A DNA stretch of 64,000 bases from Schizochytrium sp. CCTCC M209059 (GCA_000818945.1 KN805384.1:232762-296761); one strand, 5' to 3'; counted from the stretch's first letter, positions 27,859 through 38,088 are shown. Numbers and translations: made by a program. The notes: a model not told the origin generated them from the sequence alone.

Positions 27859-30204
27859 ATGAACCCGATGAAGCACCTCGCGCGGCGCAAGTCGTCGGGA
27901 ATGAAGACACTCAAAGATAAGACCCTACGATGGAGCAAAACGTCCGGGAGCGCGAGCCTCGTCAGCACAGGCTTACCCGGGGACTCGAAGCGCGCGGGCG
28001 GCACTTCATCGCGACTGCAAAGCTCGACGAGCTCGAGCGCCATGCTAATTGCCGCAGAAGAGAACGCAATTAATCCGAATGACGCCTTGCACCTCGTGGC
28101 GCTCTACGTGAGCCAGCTTCGCTTTGACCGCGTCTTGGCTTCCAAGGTGCTGCGAAAGTTCAAGCGCCACGGAGAAGCTGTAGAAGATGCCATTTGCGCG
28201 CAGTATAGAAAGTTCAGGGATCATGAAGACGCTGGATGCATCGAGGAACTTCTTCTTAGCATCTTGCCAGAAAAGAATCGACTCAGCTGCTTGCGACATC
28301 TGTACAGCAGGCTGCTTCGATACAACGACTTTTTCCGAACGCTTACTCGCGCGGTCCCCGATGAGGAACTGCTCAGTTTCGAGACAAGACTTTTGCAAAG
28401 TCTGCGTCGAGAGAACATTTTCCCGAACCGATACCTCGCCGTCGCCCCGCGCGGCGCCATTTACGTTGTCCGTAGAGGCGCAGTGCGCATTTCCATGAAG
28501 GGCACCGTTGTAGCCACTCTGGAACAGGGCGCCGTGTTTGAGGTATGCGTTCTTTCTGATCATTACGTCACAATTCATCGACTCAACGAAAATGCCTCGG
28601 CACGAGGGCTTAATCTGCACACCAACAGCAACTTTCAGGTCATCGATCCCGCAAGCGCAACGTCGTCGACGTCCGCGTCAGGATCCAGCTCTACTACGTC
28701 ACCGTCATTTCAAGAGCGTCGACGAACAGATGCGAGCGGGCGCGCCAGGGCTCTCATCGACGGCTCGAGCTACTTTGATGAGGCGGACGACGAGGACGAT
28801 GAAGACGACGACGAAACGGATGACTTTGATACGTCCGGCGGTCTTGGCGATAGTTTTGACGACTTTGACAGTGATGGCCAGCTCGCCGGCGAGGAAAGGA
28901 GGCCGCGGGCAAGGCGACCAGACCATACACAGCGTACTTTTAGTTCTATGTGTCATATTTCTCTTCACGGCGATGAGCCCAGTAGCGTCGGTAGTTTGGA
29001 TCGGCCACTTCCTTCGCTATCACGAGAAAACACGAATGACGCGTACGAAGGACGTCGTGGAGGCAGTGGCGCTCACGACAACGAAACGGCGGGCATGGAC
29101 TCCGAGGGCGCTGACAGCGTCGACCCTGGACACGACAGCAGCGGCGGCAGTGGCGGGCATGGTTTGCCTGGAATGGGCGGCAACAGCACGCATCGCCGCC
29201 GCTCTTTGGCCACTGCGTTCAAGATGCGACATCGGCATCTCGGCGAGGGTTCGCAACATCACGATGCACACACTGTGAATGCAAGTTCGTCAAGTCACAA
29301 TGAGGCGCATGACCGCGGGCACCGCGCTCCGATCCACCCGGCAGACAAGCGCCGTACTCTTGCCATCAAGGCCGATCGCAACGTGCAAATTTACCCGTTC
29401 AACTCGGTGAATATCTGTGCTGTAGAGGTAGAGGCTTCTCTCGACAGTCTTTTGCCCACAAGTGGGGCCAAACATACCCAACCGTACATGCACGGCTGCG
29501 AGCTCGGTGTCTTGACACTCGACACGTTGCGAGCCCTTGTGGCGGAGCACCCCAGTGTTGCGCGTAATTACGCTGTTCTCAAGGCCGCTGTGGACGACCA
29601 GGTTGAGAAGGAGGCCGAGGAACTTCGTCGCCGACAAGAAACGACCCGTCGCAAGCTTGAGCTCGAGCATCGCCAAGCTACGAATCGCGAGCTGGAACGC
29701 GCTTGTCGCGCGGGATCAGTGCAGCGCGTTCACGAGGCCGTGGTCGCAGGAGCGTCCTTCATGGAGGCTCTTGATGAGACGGGCGCAACGGCGCTCCATC
29801 TGGCGGCAATTTTTGGACACACGGAAGTCGTTTCGCTTCTCTTGCGTCTGGGCGCCGATCCTTGCGTAAAAGATTGCGACGAACGTACACCTTTGCATCT
29901 TTGCTGCTTGGTGGGTGCTTGGGACATGGCCACATGTAAGACTTTGGTTCGTCTTTTGTCTCAACACAATGCATGTCTTCAGGAGCGCGACAAGTGGGGG
30001 AACACGCCGGTGCATCTCGCTGCGAGCACAAGCGATCTCGTTCTTTTGTCCATATTCATGAATGAGCTTGCGCGCAAAGCAGATGCTAGCTCTGTGCTCA
30101 CGCTGCGTAACGAGGACGGCTTCACAGCCCTCGAGCTCTGTTCTAGCATCGACTCGCGGCGCATTCTCAAGCCCAAGACCCACATCATCGCCAATGTGCG
30201 CTAG
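27859..30204 (+). CDS. Channel-like C-linker/CNB fold plus ankyrin repeats, no pore
   Basis: 781 residues. After a basic Ser-rich start, residues about 70-185 resemble the C-linker of HCN/EAG/plant K+ channels (LRKFKRHGEAVEDAI; SILPEKNRLSCLRHLYSRLLRYNDFFRTL). About 185-230 matches the first half of a cyclic-nucleotide-binding beta-roll (GAIYVVRRGAVRIS...TLEQGAVFE). About 255-505 is low complexity: Ser, Gly, His and an acidic DEDDEDDDETDD run. About 507-575 looks like the second half of the same fold (GCELGVLTLDTLRALVAEHP). A coiled segment (585-620) and about four ankyrin repeats (620-770; TALHLAAIFGHTEVVSLLLRLGAD) follow. No transmembrane segment and no clear phosphate-binding cassette were seen, so it is likely a cytosolic regulator, perhaps unable to bind nucleotide. 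Confidence 0.8.
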   Translation: MNPMKHLARRKSSGMKTLKDKTLRWSKTSGSASLVSTGLPGDSKRAGGTSSRLQSSTSSSAMLIAAEENAINPNDALHLVALYVSQLRFDRVLASKVLRKFKRHGEAVEDAICAQYRKFRDHEDAGCIEELLLSILPEKNRLSCLRHLYSRLLRYNDFFRTLTRAVPDEELLSFETRLLQSLRRENIFPNRYLAVAPRGAIYVVRRGAVRISMKGTVVATLEQGAVFEVCVLSDHYVTIHRLNENASARGLNLHTNSNFQVIDPASATSSTSASGSSSTTSPSFQERRRTDASGRARALIDGSSYFDEADDEDDEDDDETDDFDTSGGLGDSFDDFDSDGQLAGEERRPRARRPDHTQRTFSSMCHISLHGDEPSSVGSLDRPLPSLSRENTNDAYEGRRGGSGAHDNETAGMDSEGADSVDPGHDSSGGSGGHGLPGMGGNSTHRRRSLATAFKMRHRHLGEGSQHHDAHTVNASSSSHNEAHDRGHRAPIHPADKRRTLAIKADRNVQIYPFNSVNICAVEVEASLDSLLPTSGAKHTQPYMHGCELGVLTLDTLRALVAEHPSVARNYAVLKAAVDDQVEKEAEELRRRQETTRRKLELEHRQATNRELERACRAGSVQRVHEAVVAGASFMEALDETGATALHLAAIFGHTEVVSLLLRLGADPCVKDCDERTPLHLCCLVGAWDMATCKTLVRLLSQHNACLQERDKWGNTPVHLAASTSDLVLLSIFMNELARKADASSVLTLRNEDGFTALELCSSIDSRRILKPKTHIIANVR

Positions 30205-30794
30205 ACCCAGGCCAAGCTAGGCCTGGCCCCAAACAAACATTCACCCGCTTCATACATCATGCATTGCATTCCTTTCCCTTGACCTCCTTTTCAGCCGCTG
30301 CCAGCCACTCGTCATATATATTCCAGCAACACGCGCGAGTGAGCGAGCCAGGGCACGACAGGATCTCCTCGTCCTCGCCCGCTTGCCCGCTCTTGCTGGC
30401 CAAGGCCACGAGGCCTTCCTTGCATGACGGACCCTGAGGCAGGCATGGCATGGCAAATCGCAGGGCATCCAGATCAGGAGCGCGCAGCGGGCGTATCCTT
30501 TGACGCGCAGCGCAGACCCGACCCCGAGAGCCGCGCGAGCAGCGAGCACGCGCACGCACGAGGAGCGCGTGTGGCCAGAGAGCTGAGTCCGCGCAGTCTG
30601 GGCGAGGTCGCGTGAAGTCGAGGGAGGGAGGGACGGAGCGAGTGCGTGCCGCGCTCCTCAGCTGGGCCGCGAGTGGCCGCAGAGACGAGGCGGAGAAGGC
30701 CGAGCGAGGCCAGGTAGAAAGAAGCAGCAAAGGAGCTCGAGACGAGGGAGAAGGCGGCGACAGGGACGCGCGCGCGCGGCCGGGGCCAGGGAAG
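30205..30794. promoter_or_regulatory. Spacer before DNAJC11 gene
   Basis: 590 bp. The first 250 bp are presumed 3' UTR; the last 300 bp are very GC/purine-rich leader sequence. The frame is open from 30612 but has no ATG before 30795, so it is not counted as coding. No RNA gene was seen. Confidence 0.5.
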
Positions 30795-33056
30795 ATGGGC
30801 GGCGGGTCGCGAGGGCGCGGCGGCCGAGGGGCGCACGACGACGACACCGCGGAGTGGGACTACTACGCGCTGCTGAACGTGCCGCGGCACGCAGCCAAGG
30901 ATGAGATCAAGGCGGCGTACACGAGGCTGGCGCGGCTCCTCCACCCAGACAAGCGGCAGCGGCAGCGCCTGCAACAGAACGGCGAGGCGGGCGGGCAGCG
31001 CAGCGAGCTCGAGGCCGAGCTCGAGGCCAAGGAGGCGCAAGATCTCTTTATTATCGTCGATAGGGCGTACAAGGTGCTGAGTGATGACGCGGAGCGCGCC
31101 GTCTACGACACGTACGGCCACGAGGGCCTAACCGCGCTGCACAGCGTCAAGACCGACGGGAAAGCCGAGGCAAGGAAACGAGGGGGGCTCTTCCATCGCA
31201 CGCCTGAAGCTGCTCATGTAAATTCATCCACTACAGCGCTGGGCTTTGTCGACGAGCGCGGCGTTGCGCTCCGCGAGCGCGTTCTTGGCCGAGTCCAGTT
31301 GGAGCGTGAGCTCGACGCCATCGCGCGATACAATGTCCGTGGCGCGGTACAGATGAATATGGATGGGCGCGGACTTTTGGGCCACGCTTTCGAGCCGCTG
31401 TCCGAGTACGACATGTACACTGGGTCTCGCACGCTGCGCTTTAGTTTGCCCTCGATGCGCTCCGTCGTGGTACAACAGTCTGTAGAGGCCGCAATCTCTC
31501 CCAAGGACAACCTCACGTTAAGCGCGCAAGCAATCGCACGCAACAACGCCGGCGGATTTAGTGCAAGCGTCACACACGTGCGCGAGATCAACGAATCGAC
31601 TAGCTCGGAGGTGAGCATGACGACGAGCTCGCGTGATCCCTTTGCATTTTCTCTCAAGGGTGGTCGCGTCCTGGACCAGTACAGCAAGGGTTCGCTCGAG
31701 TTCGTCATGCGCGAGGGCGGGCGCACGGGGCTCAACGTGCAAGGCGCCCGCAAGCTTTCGGACACGGTCACTGGCATTCTCCAATTAGGCTTTGGCATCG
31801 AGTCTGGAATTCTTGTGCAGCTGCAGCGTGCTTCAAGGTTTGGGACCCCGCGGTTTCGCTCCAAGCGGGAGCAGGAAGACGAGTACTTTGAAAATTTTTA
31901 TGGACATAACGCGCACGACGAAGATAACGACGCAGAGAATGGCGACAACAGCTCTCCTCAGGCAGCGGCGGCTCCTCGTCGCACGGGCATGGGTGCCCTG
32001 GAAGAAGAGGAGGACGAGAAGACCGGGGAGGCGCTGGCGCGGACAATGTTCAGCAATGGCAGCGCGATGCTCTTTATGAGCGACGGGGGCTTTGGCCTGC
32101 AGGCCAATTGGGCAAGAAGCTTTTCACAAAAGTCGAGCGGCCGCGTGGGTATCAAGCTCGGGGCTAGCAATATTGAGCTTGACTTGACCTCGTCGCGGGC
32201 GCTCTCTGCTCACTCAAAGGGGAGCGTGGCGCTCACGGTCGGCATTGGGGGCATCACGCTGACCCTGCGCTACGATCGGGGTGGCCTGCGCTACTCTGTG
32301 CCGCTGGCGCTCACCTCGGGTCTCTCTTTCGGCGCTGCAGTGGTCGGCGGCTTCATCCCGGCCTTTACCAACTTTGTCCTTGGCCAGTTCCTCGTACCTT
32401 TCCATAAACGAAGGCAGGGCCGCCTGCAGTACGAAATGGCGCACGCGCTCTTTGAGGCGCGCACGAAGGCGCTTCTTCAGATGCGCATCATGGCTTCCGT
32501 TGCCAAGTCGAAGCGGGCCAAGGCTGAGGCGTCCTCTGGACTTGTGATTCTTTGCGCGCGCTATGGCCGCGCGCTTCACGAGGAGTGCGATTGGCGACCC
32601 GTTGTGGAGCCCGAAATGGGTGACTTTGTGCAGCGTGAGGCAACGCGTCCGCGCCTACCCAGCGATTGGGACATGGATGCTGCCGAAGAGGCGGAAGCTG
32701 CTCAGGCTGCTGCCGCGGAAGAGGTCGTGCGTCCTCCTCACGATCCAAGTCTCGGACCTGCACCGTACGAGGAGCACCCGCCAAACATTGACGTGACTTT
32801 GCAGCTCAACTACTTTAGCAAGGAAAACGCATTGGAGCTTCATAGCGGAACGTCCAAGGCTAATTTGCTAGGCTTTTACAACCCCTGTCTCGCGACGCCG
32901 TCTGCCCCAGCCCGGCTATTTGTGCGTTACAAGATTGGCAGCTGGGTCTACGAAGTGACATGCGATGACCTGGAGCCCCTTGAGATTCCAAATGTGCGTG
33001 CGGTTCTCATTGGCAACACCTTTTCGAACCCGCACGCTGACTTTTCGCGTCGCTAG
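30795..33056 (+). CDS. DNAJC11: DNAJC11-like J-domain protein
   Basis: 753 residues from the ATG at 30795. The J domain spans about residues 20-105, starting WDYYALLNVPRHAAKDEIKAAYTRLARLLHPDK; the HPD tripeptide that stimulates Hsp70 is intact, and an insertion of about 20 residues lies after it. The middle (about 150-560) is rich in alternating short beta segments, including the beta-barrel-like repeats typical of DNAJC11. The C-terminal 100 residues (PPNIDVTLQLNYFSKENALELH...KANLLGFYNPC) match the DUF3395 domain found only in this family. DNAJC11 acts at the mitochondrial outer membrane with MICOS/SAM in cristae organisation. The gene runs convergently into the GET2-like gene. Confidence 0.93.
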   Translation: MGGGSRGRGGRGAHDDDTAEWDYYALLNVPRHAAKDEIKAAYTRLARLLHPDKRQRQRLQQNGEAGGQRSELEAELEAKEAQDLFIIVDRAYKVLSDDAERAVYDTYGHEGLTALHSVKTDGKAEARKRGGLFHRTPEAAHVNSSTTALGFVDERGVALRERVLGRVQLERELDAIARYNVRGAVQMNMDGRGLLGHAFEPLSEYDMYTGSRTLRFSLPSMRSVVVQQSVEAAISPKDNLTLSAQAIARNNAGGFSASVTHVREINESTSSEVSMTTSSRDPFAFSLKGGRVLDQYSKGSLEFVMREGGRTGLNVQGARKLSDTVTGILQLGFGIESGILVQLQRASRFGTPRFRSKREQEDEYFENFYGHNAHDEDNDAENGDNSSPQAAAAPRRTGMGALEEEEDEKTGEALARTMFSNGSAMLFMSDGGFGLQANWARSFSQKSSGRVGIKLGASNIELDLTSSRALSAHSKGSVALTVGIGGITLTLRYDRGGLRYSVPLALTSGLSFGAAVVGGFIPAFTNFVLGQFLVPFHKRRQGRLQYEMAHALFEARTKALLQMRIMASVAKSKRAKAEASSGLVILCARYGRALHEECDWRPVVEPEMGDFVQREATRPRLPSDWDMDAAEEAEAAQAAAAEEVVRPPHDPSLGPAPYEEHPPNIDVTLQLNYFSKENALELHSGTSKANLLGFYNPCLATPSAPARLFVRYKIGSWVYEVTCDDLEPLEIPNVRAVLIGNTFSNPHADFSRR

Positions 33057-33274
33057 ACAATAGAAATGCTTTTGGTGGAAGGCGCGAGTGCGAGCGAGCA
33101 CGAGCACGAACGCGAACGCGAACGTGAGGTTAAGCTTGACACACTTTCAAAATCAGTAGTTTGCTGCTCGATGTCAGGCCAAACGAGCCGAGTAAGTATA
33201 CCTAGGTTTAGATAAGCAGAAAGACTATATAGCAATATGAAGAAAAAAAGAAACAAAAAAAAAGAAGGAAAAAA

Positions 33275-34658
33275 TCACAATATAAGGTGAAGCACGCTTG
33301 TGGCGGTCACAAAGACGCAAACAAAGAGCAAGGCATCATCCATGATGGCGCGCATGAGACCGCTTGTCTCGAGAGCCTGGCTAAGAAGTGGCACAAAGCC
33401 AGCAAAGCGACTCAACAGACCACCTTCGTTCGCCTTTGCTTGCAACGGGTATCGTGCGGACTCAACGAGGGAGAAGGGAATACCAGCCCCCATCGCCACG
33501 AGTAGATGGAGGGCAGCACGAAAGAGAAAGACGCCGACGGGAATGGACAGGTATCCCCCCGCAAGGCTTGGGATCATCATCGGCTCAAAATCATCTTGCG
33601 AAAAGCGCGAGCTAGCGCCTGCGCCTGCGCCAGTGCTGGTCTCCACGTCCTCATCATCACCAAAGCTCAGCTTGATCTCATCGGCGTCCTCATCTCCTGG
33701 CGTTGCTATCGAGGCAGCTTCAATCACCGCAGTATCGTCGGATGGTATCGAGAGCCCCCTCACTTGAGAAAAGTACCAGGCGAGACCCAAGGCGGTAAAA
33801 ACAAGGACGGCTTGACGAATCCAAAACTCCCAGAGGCCTAGACGGTCACGACGCATTTTCTCGCGAATGGCATCAAAGGATCCTGCCTCTGCAAAACCTG
33901 CATCGTCAATGCTGCTAGCGCTTGCTGCTTTGCTTTGCGAAGACAAAGATCCTGCCTCCGCCTTGTCGCCTTGAGGCTTCCGCTGCCGAAGCGCGTGCGC
34001 GCCTTCATCAGTTTCAGATACCACGCTTCGGGTGCTTTCCACAGGAGGAGACGATGGTAACTCTACGACAGGAGCCTTTTCTGCAGATTTGTTCCAGCGT
34101 TGCTCCCAGCGGGCCATTGGTGGTTCTTCCGGAGAGGTGGCACTCGTTGTCGCTGACGGTGACGCCTTACTGCCATCACTACTGGCCAAACTTTCGGCCT
34201 CATTACGAAACTCGGCGACCGAGTCCTTGGCAACGGCATCGCGCGAGCCTGTCAGGAGCTCCATGCGATTGCTTCCGCCATTGAGGATCTTCTGCCTGCG
34301 CTTCCATGCTCGCAGCTACTAGTCTGTCAGCAATCTGATGTTCTATGGCGTCTCATGCAACCCAGGACTGCTTGAAAAATAAAAAGAGGTTCTCACTTAC
34401 CTGGGCCTTGGAAAGTCCTGAAGGCGGCTGTTCCTGGGCTTCGTCATCCTTTGTTTCGTTGGTCTGCGAGACCAGCTCCGCAGGCTGCGCAACTTTATCC
34501 TTCGAGGCACCCTCATTCACCGCCGAGGTCTTGTCAACCGCGGGTACGCTCGACGGCGTGTCGGACGCTGTGCTAGCAGGGGAGCTGCTTACACCAGCGG
34601 TGTTCTCTTGAGAGTCCGCCATCTCGGCGGCCGCCTCGTCGAGGAGCGCGTCGTCCAT
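33275..34658 (-). CDS. GET2: GET2/CAML-like tail-anchored protein receptor, two exons
   Basis: Two exons (34658-34401 and 34315-33275) joined across an 85-base intron give about 432 residues. Exon 1 encodes an acidic, Ser/Thr/Ala-rich start. The splice restores SKAQLRAWKRRQKILNGGSN, the basic R-R-x-K-I-L...G..R motif by which GET2/CAML proteins bind the GET3/TRC40 ATPase. It is not encoded intact by either exon's ATG-initiated frame. Three hydrophobic segments lie in the C-terminal half (near FWIRQAVLVFTALGLAWYF, GYLSIPVGVFLFRAALHLLVAM and LLFVCVFVTATSVLHLIL), the known GET2 topology. With GET1 it would insert tail-anchored proteins into the ER. Sequence conservation outside the motif is low, so the assignment rests on motif plus topology. 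Confidence 0.8.
34316..34400 (-). other. Spliceosomal intron of the GET2-like gene
   Basis: Read on the minus strand it starts CAG|GTAAGT and ends ACTAGTAG|CTGCG, 85 bases, with a candidate branch CTGAC about 12 bases from the end. The donor is a perfect consensus. The acceptor at 34316 keeps phase 0 and joins the two frames; in-phase alternatives 15 or 24 bases downstream would delete part of the basic motif. It is the only intron clearly supported in this window. Confidence 0.85.
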
Positions 34659-35097
34659 CGTTCTCTCTCTTGAGAGCTTTTCTCGATTTTACTCCAACTT
34701 TTTGCTCTGCTCTGCTTTGCTTTGCTTCTTGTATTGCTTGAGAGAAAGCAGAGGCACAAAGCATGGGCGTTACGAAGAGTTTGTGAAACGTTACGAAACG
34801 TGTTTTGTCGTGTAGTTTCTCGTCATGCGAGGAAAGGGAAAGGGAGTAAGGAAGAAAACAGAAATCGAGAGCAACACCACAAAAGACATTTCCCAGCTCT
34901 TATGTTGACGACTCTCCTTTCTTGTGGGACACTCCTTCGGTTGACTTTGTACGTCTCAAGTGCTAAAGCCAAGTCACTTGCACTTGCAGAAAAGAAAGGT
35001 CAAGAATTGCTAGGCTGAAATGGTGGTGGGTTCGTTGATCAAATGAAAAGAAAAAGAAAAAGAAAGCTGTTGTCTGTAGTATCAGGAGAATAAATCA
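34659..35097. other. Spacer between PI4-kinase and GET2-like gene
   Basis: 439 bp between two minus-strand genes: 3' UTR of the kinase and promoter/leader of the GET2-like gene. A TTTGC/CTCTG pyrimidine-rich stretch lies at about 34700-34730. No gene is supported. Confidence 0.5.
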
Positions 35098-38088
35098 CTA
35101 GTAGAGCACCGGGGCGATGCCGTTGCTCCAGAGCTGGAAGCGTTCATAAATGATGGTTCCCGTCGAATGGGCCGCCTTGTCCGCCATGGCACGGACCTTT
35201 TTGTCAAGCTGCGTCTCGGAAAGATTAAGCATGAGGCGCTCCTTGAGCTCACGAACACAGCGCTCAACGCCACCTCCAGGCTGATTAAAGCAGGGGAGGC
35301 GCGACTTGTAGCCAGTGATCTCGATCATAGTGACCAGCGTGTCGAGGTGCTTGCGCGCCTCCAAGAGGCCCTGCACCAAGAGATCCTTAAAGCGACCCCA
35401 ATTTTCGCTCTTTTCACCACCCATGGCATCAACGAGCTCGGGCGTGAGCTTGAATGGCGCACGCTCCATGGAGAAATTCGTATGCTTGACCTTGTCCTTT
35501 CCGGGCGCCATGCCCAGAACAAAGCCAAAATCAATGTGCATGATGCGGCCGGTCGCCTCCTCCAGCATGATGTTGCCGTTATGGCGATCCTTGATGCCCA
35601 GAATATAGCAAACCAAACTGTAGCCGGCCATTGACTCGGTGTACCGCTGCTGCACTGCCGCAAGTTCGTCGGGATCCGAAAAGTTCTTGCGAAAAAAGTC
35701 CCCGATGCGGATGTTGTTGTTATCCTTTTTGATTCCATCAAAAGAATTCGAGTTCTGCAACACCTCCAGCATACCGGTGCTTTGGGACGTGGAAAGAATC
35801 TTGTACGGCCGAATCCAAAGGGCGAGATTTTTGTCGGCCCAAATGTCATGGAGGAACTTGATGAGCTGCATGATGAAAGCCTCCTGCCTCAAATCATCAT
35901 TCGACTTTGCGAGGAGCTTGCCAATCGGCGGGCCTTCCCCATGCACAGGGCTCGGCTTGACGGTCTTCTCGGGCGCGCCCTCCGCTTCCGAGGCGTCGTC
36001 GCGCAGCAAATACTTGCCCAGTGCCGCCAGATAAACACCCTTTGGTCTGCTGGCAACGCGCGGCGTTGACATGAATGATCCGTGCATTGTAGACTTCGAA
36101 GAAGAAAGTGGCGGGGCCATCGTACTTCCGTTGCCATTTGCACCGCCCGGCGACTTTGCAGTGCTGCGTGACCGTTTCTCGAAGAAGTCAATCGCCTGGA
36201 GGGCCAGCGATTCAACTTGGAGCGACTTGCGATCGTGCACCTCCTCTGGACTTTCTGAAGAGTTACCGTCCCCGGCGGATTTTGACGGCGACGATGACGC
36301 AGCAGCTCCTGCAAGCGCTGACTTGCCTGCAAACGAGGGCTTTCTATTCTTCTTGTCCTCTGTCTCTAGTTCATCCTTGCTCTCAGAGGCAGTGGGGTCG
36401 TACTCGAACCAGATGTTGGGCATGTCCACCGACTGGCTTGTCTCGGTTCGATGCAAGCCTCCCGTCTCGCTCTCGGAGCCCGTGCGCGAGGATCCGCCCC
36501 CGGTGACAGACTCACGCAGCTCTTGTGGGTCCATATCCACACTCGTGACGGAGCTCCTGGCCGAACGCACAAATCGTGAACGTGCAAGGGCGCGTCTTCG
36601 TGCAGATTCCCACGAAGCGGAACTCGACGCAGGATCTGCGTGCTCGGAAGGCGAACCTGGTTCGGGATCGGTTCCGTTGCCTGATACGTAGCTCAGGGAG
36701 ACAGAGTCTTCGAAGTCGCCGTCTAGAAGCGTCTCGGCTGCAGAGTCAAAGCCAAGCGTTTGATAGAGGTAGGTGGCAACATCCTGAGTATGCTCGGGGT
36801 CGTCATTTGTCGTCTCAAAGGTCATGATACAAGGGCAGCGCTCCTTTGTACTGAATGCGGTCGACTGTTCTGGAATGACCCGGACGATCCGCTCCCACGC
36901 CTCTGTACTTCCACAAAGAGGAATGTACACGCATCCCGGGATTTCAAGCTTGGCGAGCCGAGCGCGCAGCTTCGTTTTGCGTTCGCCGCGCTCTTCGAAT
37001 CGAAGTTCCTCGCAAATGTCGGTGAGAAGGCGAACAAAGTCGCGCTCAGAGCGATAAAATCCGTAGCGGGCGACCTGCGCGGGAGTGAGCGTGTCGACAT
37101 CAATATTGGCCTCGCCGTCCTTGCGCTCAGGCTTGAGACCCTCGACGCCCTTGGGAGGGGCGTTGATAGCCTTATTGAGCTCTTGCACCCAGGCGTCTCG
37201 GTCTTCCTGCGATGAGGCTGCCAGGAGGTACTTTCTGTCGCGCTCTATCTCGTGCAGCTCAAAGTACCATGGATGGCTCTTTGGCGGATCGTTGGGAACC
37301 ACGACTCGGCAGTCGTGCAGAGGGATGGAGCGTTTGAGGAAGTTATCCGAGGTCCGAAGACAGTACAGAACACGGTGACCAATCACAAAGCGACGCTCGA
37401 TCCAGCGTTCCGTATGGAGTCCACCGCGCGCTTTCCAGCGCTTGTACAAGAGCCGTCCGTCGAACATTCCCGTGTTGAGCTTTTCCGGAACCTGGCTTGA
37501 GATGAGAAGGGCCTGCGCTTTGCGGTCGGCCTTTTCGAGCTCAGCGAGCTCGGCGCGGGAAACTTTGCCGTCGCGGAAAAGCTGCTCAAATACGGTGCAT
37601 TGCGGACTTCCGTACACAACCGCGACTTCGAGTTTCTCCAAGAGCGTAGCGCAACGGTTGTAGAGGAGCGGATCGGCGCCTGGGTTTCGATTTCCCTCGG
37701 CGTCCTCGGACTCGTAGTCTTCCATAAGACCAACGAGGGTCCAGCACATTTGCAAGGCAAGATGCATGGACTGCTGCGAGACCATGAGCGCAAATTGCTC
37801 GAGTGTATTGACAGGCCAGTCGATTTCGAGGTGAACCATCATGTGGACGAGCTGCGGGAGGTAGAATTCGATGCCTACGAAGGAGTTGCGCTCGTTCGCG
37901 TTGAGCGCGACAAGCTCAAGAACGATGCGTTGGAATTCTGGATGATTGCGAGCTTTCCAAATGAGCATTGTCAGAGATCTCACATCGAGCGTCTGCTGTC
38001 GCTGCATCACCTTGACCTGTTCCTGGAACATCATCAGCGGACCCGGACCGTGCGGGCCCGCATACGTGTTGCTACTTGTGCAGCCCAT
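35098..38088 (-). CDS. PI4-kinase (type III beta-like) with PH domain
   Basis: 996 residues from the ATG at 38088. The N-terminus MGCTSS fits N-myristoylation (Gly2, Ser6) plus palmitoylation (Cys3). About 35-190 is a helical region resembling the PIK/lipid-kinase-unique domain (RSLTMLIWKARNHPEFQRIVLELVA). About 212-315 is a PH domain (Trp in EDRDAWVQELNKAI). A Ser/Gly-rich linker leads to the kinase domain (about 710-996): SNDDLRQE, YSLVCYILGIKDRHNGNIML catalytic loop, HIDFGFVLG metal-binding motif, FKLTPELVDAMGG. The motif set is that of type III PI4-kinases, nearer to beta. It should make PI4P at Golgi or plasma membrane; the PH domain and acyl signal suggest membrane targeting different from animal PI4KB. 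Single exon. Confidence 0.93.
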   Translation of the reverse strand: MGCTSSNTYAGPHGPGPLMMFQEQVKVMQRQQTLDVRSLTMLIWKARNHPEFQRIVLELVALNANERNSFVGIEFYLPQLVHMMVHLEIDWPVNTLEQFALMVSQQSMHLALQMCWTLVGLMEDYESEDAEGNRNPGADPLLYNRCATLLEKLEVAVVYGSPQCTVFEQLFRDGKVSRAELAELEKADRKAQALLISSQVPEKLNTGMFDGRLLYKRWKARGGLHTERWIERRFVIGHRVLYCLRTSDNFLKRSIPLHDCRVVVPNDPPKSHPWYFELHEIERDRKYLLAASSQEDRDAWVQELNKAINAPPKGVEGLKPERKDGEANIDVDTLTPAQVARYGFYRSERDFVRLLTDICEELRFEERGERKTKLRARLAKLEIPGCVYIPLCGSTEAWERIVRVIPEQSTAFSTKERCPCIMTFETTNDDPEHTQDVATYLYQTLGFDSAAETLLDGDFEDSVSLSYVSGNGTDPEPGSPSEHADPASSSASWESARRRALARSRFVRSARSSVTSVDMDPQELRESVTGGGSSRTGSESETGGLHRTETSQSVDMPNIWFEYDPTASESKDELETEDKKNRKPSFAGKSALAGAAASSSPSKSAGDGNSSESPEEVHDRKSLQVESLALQAIDFFEKRSRSTAKSPGGANGNGSTMAPPLSSSKSTMHGSFMSTPRVASRPKGVYLAALGKYLLRDDASEAEGAPEKTVKPSPVHGEGPPIGKLLAKSNDDLRQEAFIMQLIKFLHDIWADKNLALWIRPYKILSTSQSTGMLEVLQNSNSFDGIKKDNNNIRIGDFFRKNFSDPDELAAVQQRYTESMAGYSLVCYILGIKDRHNGNIMLEEATGRIMHIDFGFVLGMAPGKDKVKHTNFSMERAPFKLTPELVDAMGGEKSENWGRFKDLLVQGLLEARKHLDTLVTMIEITGYKSRLPCFNQPGGGVERCVRELKERLMLNLSETQLDKKVRAMADKAAHSTGTIIYERFQLWSNGIAPVLY

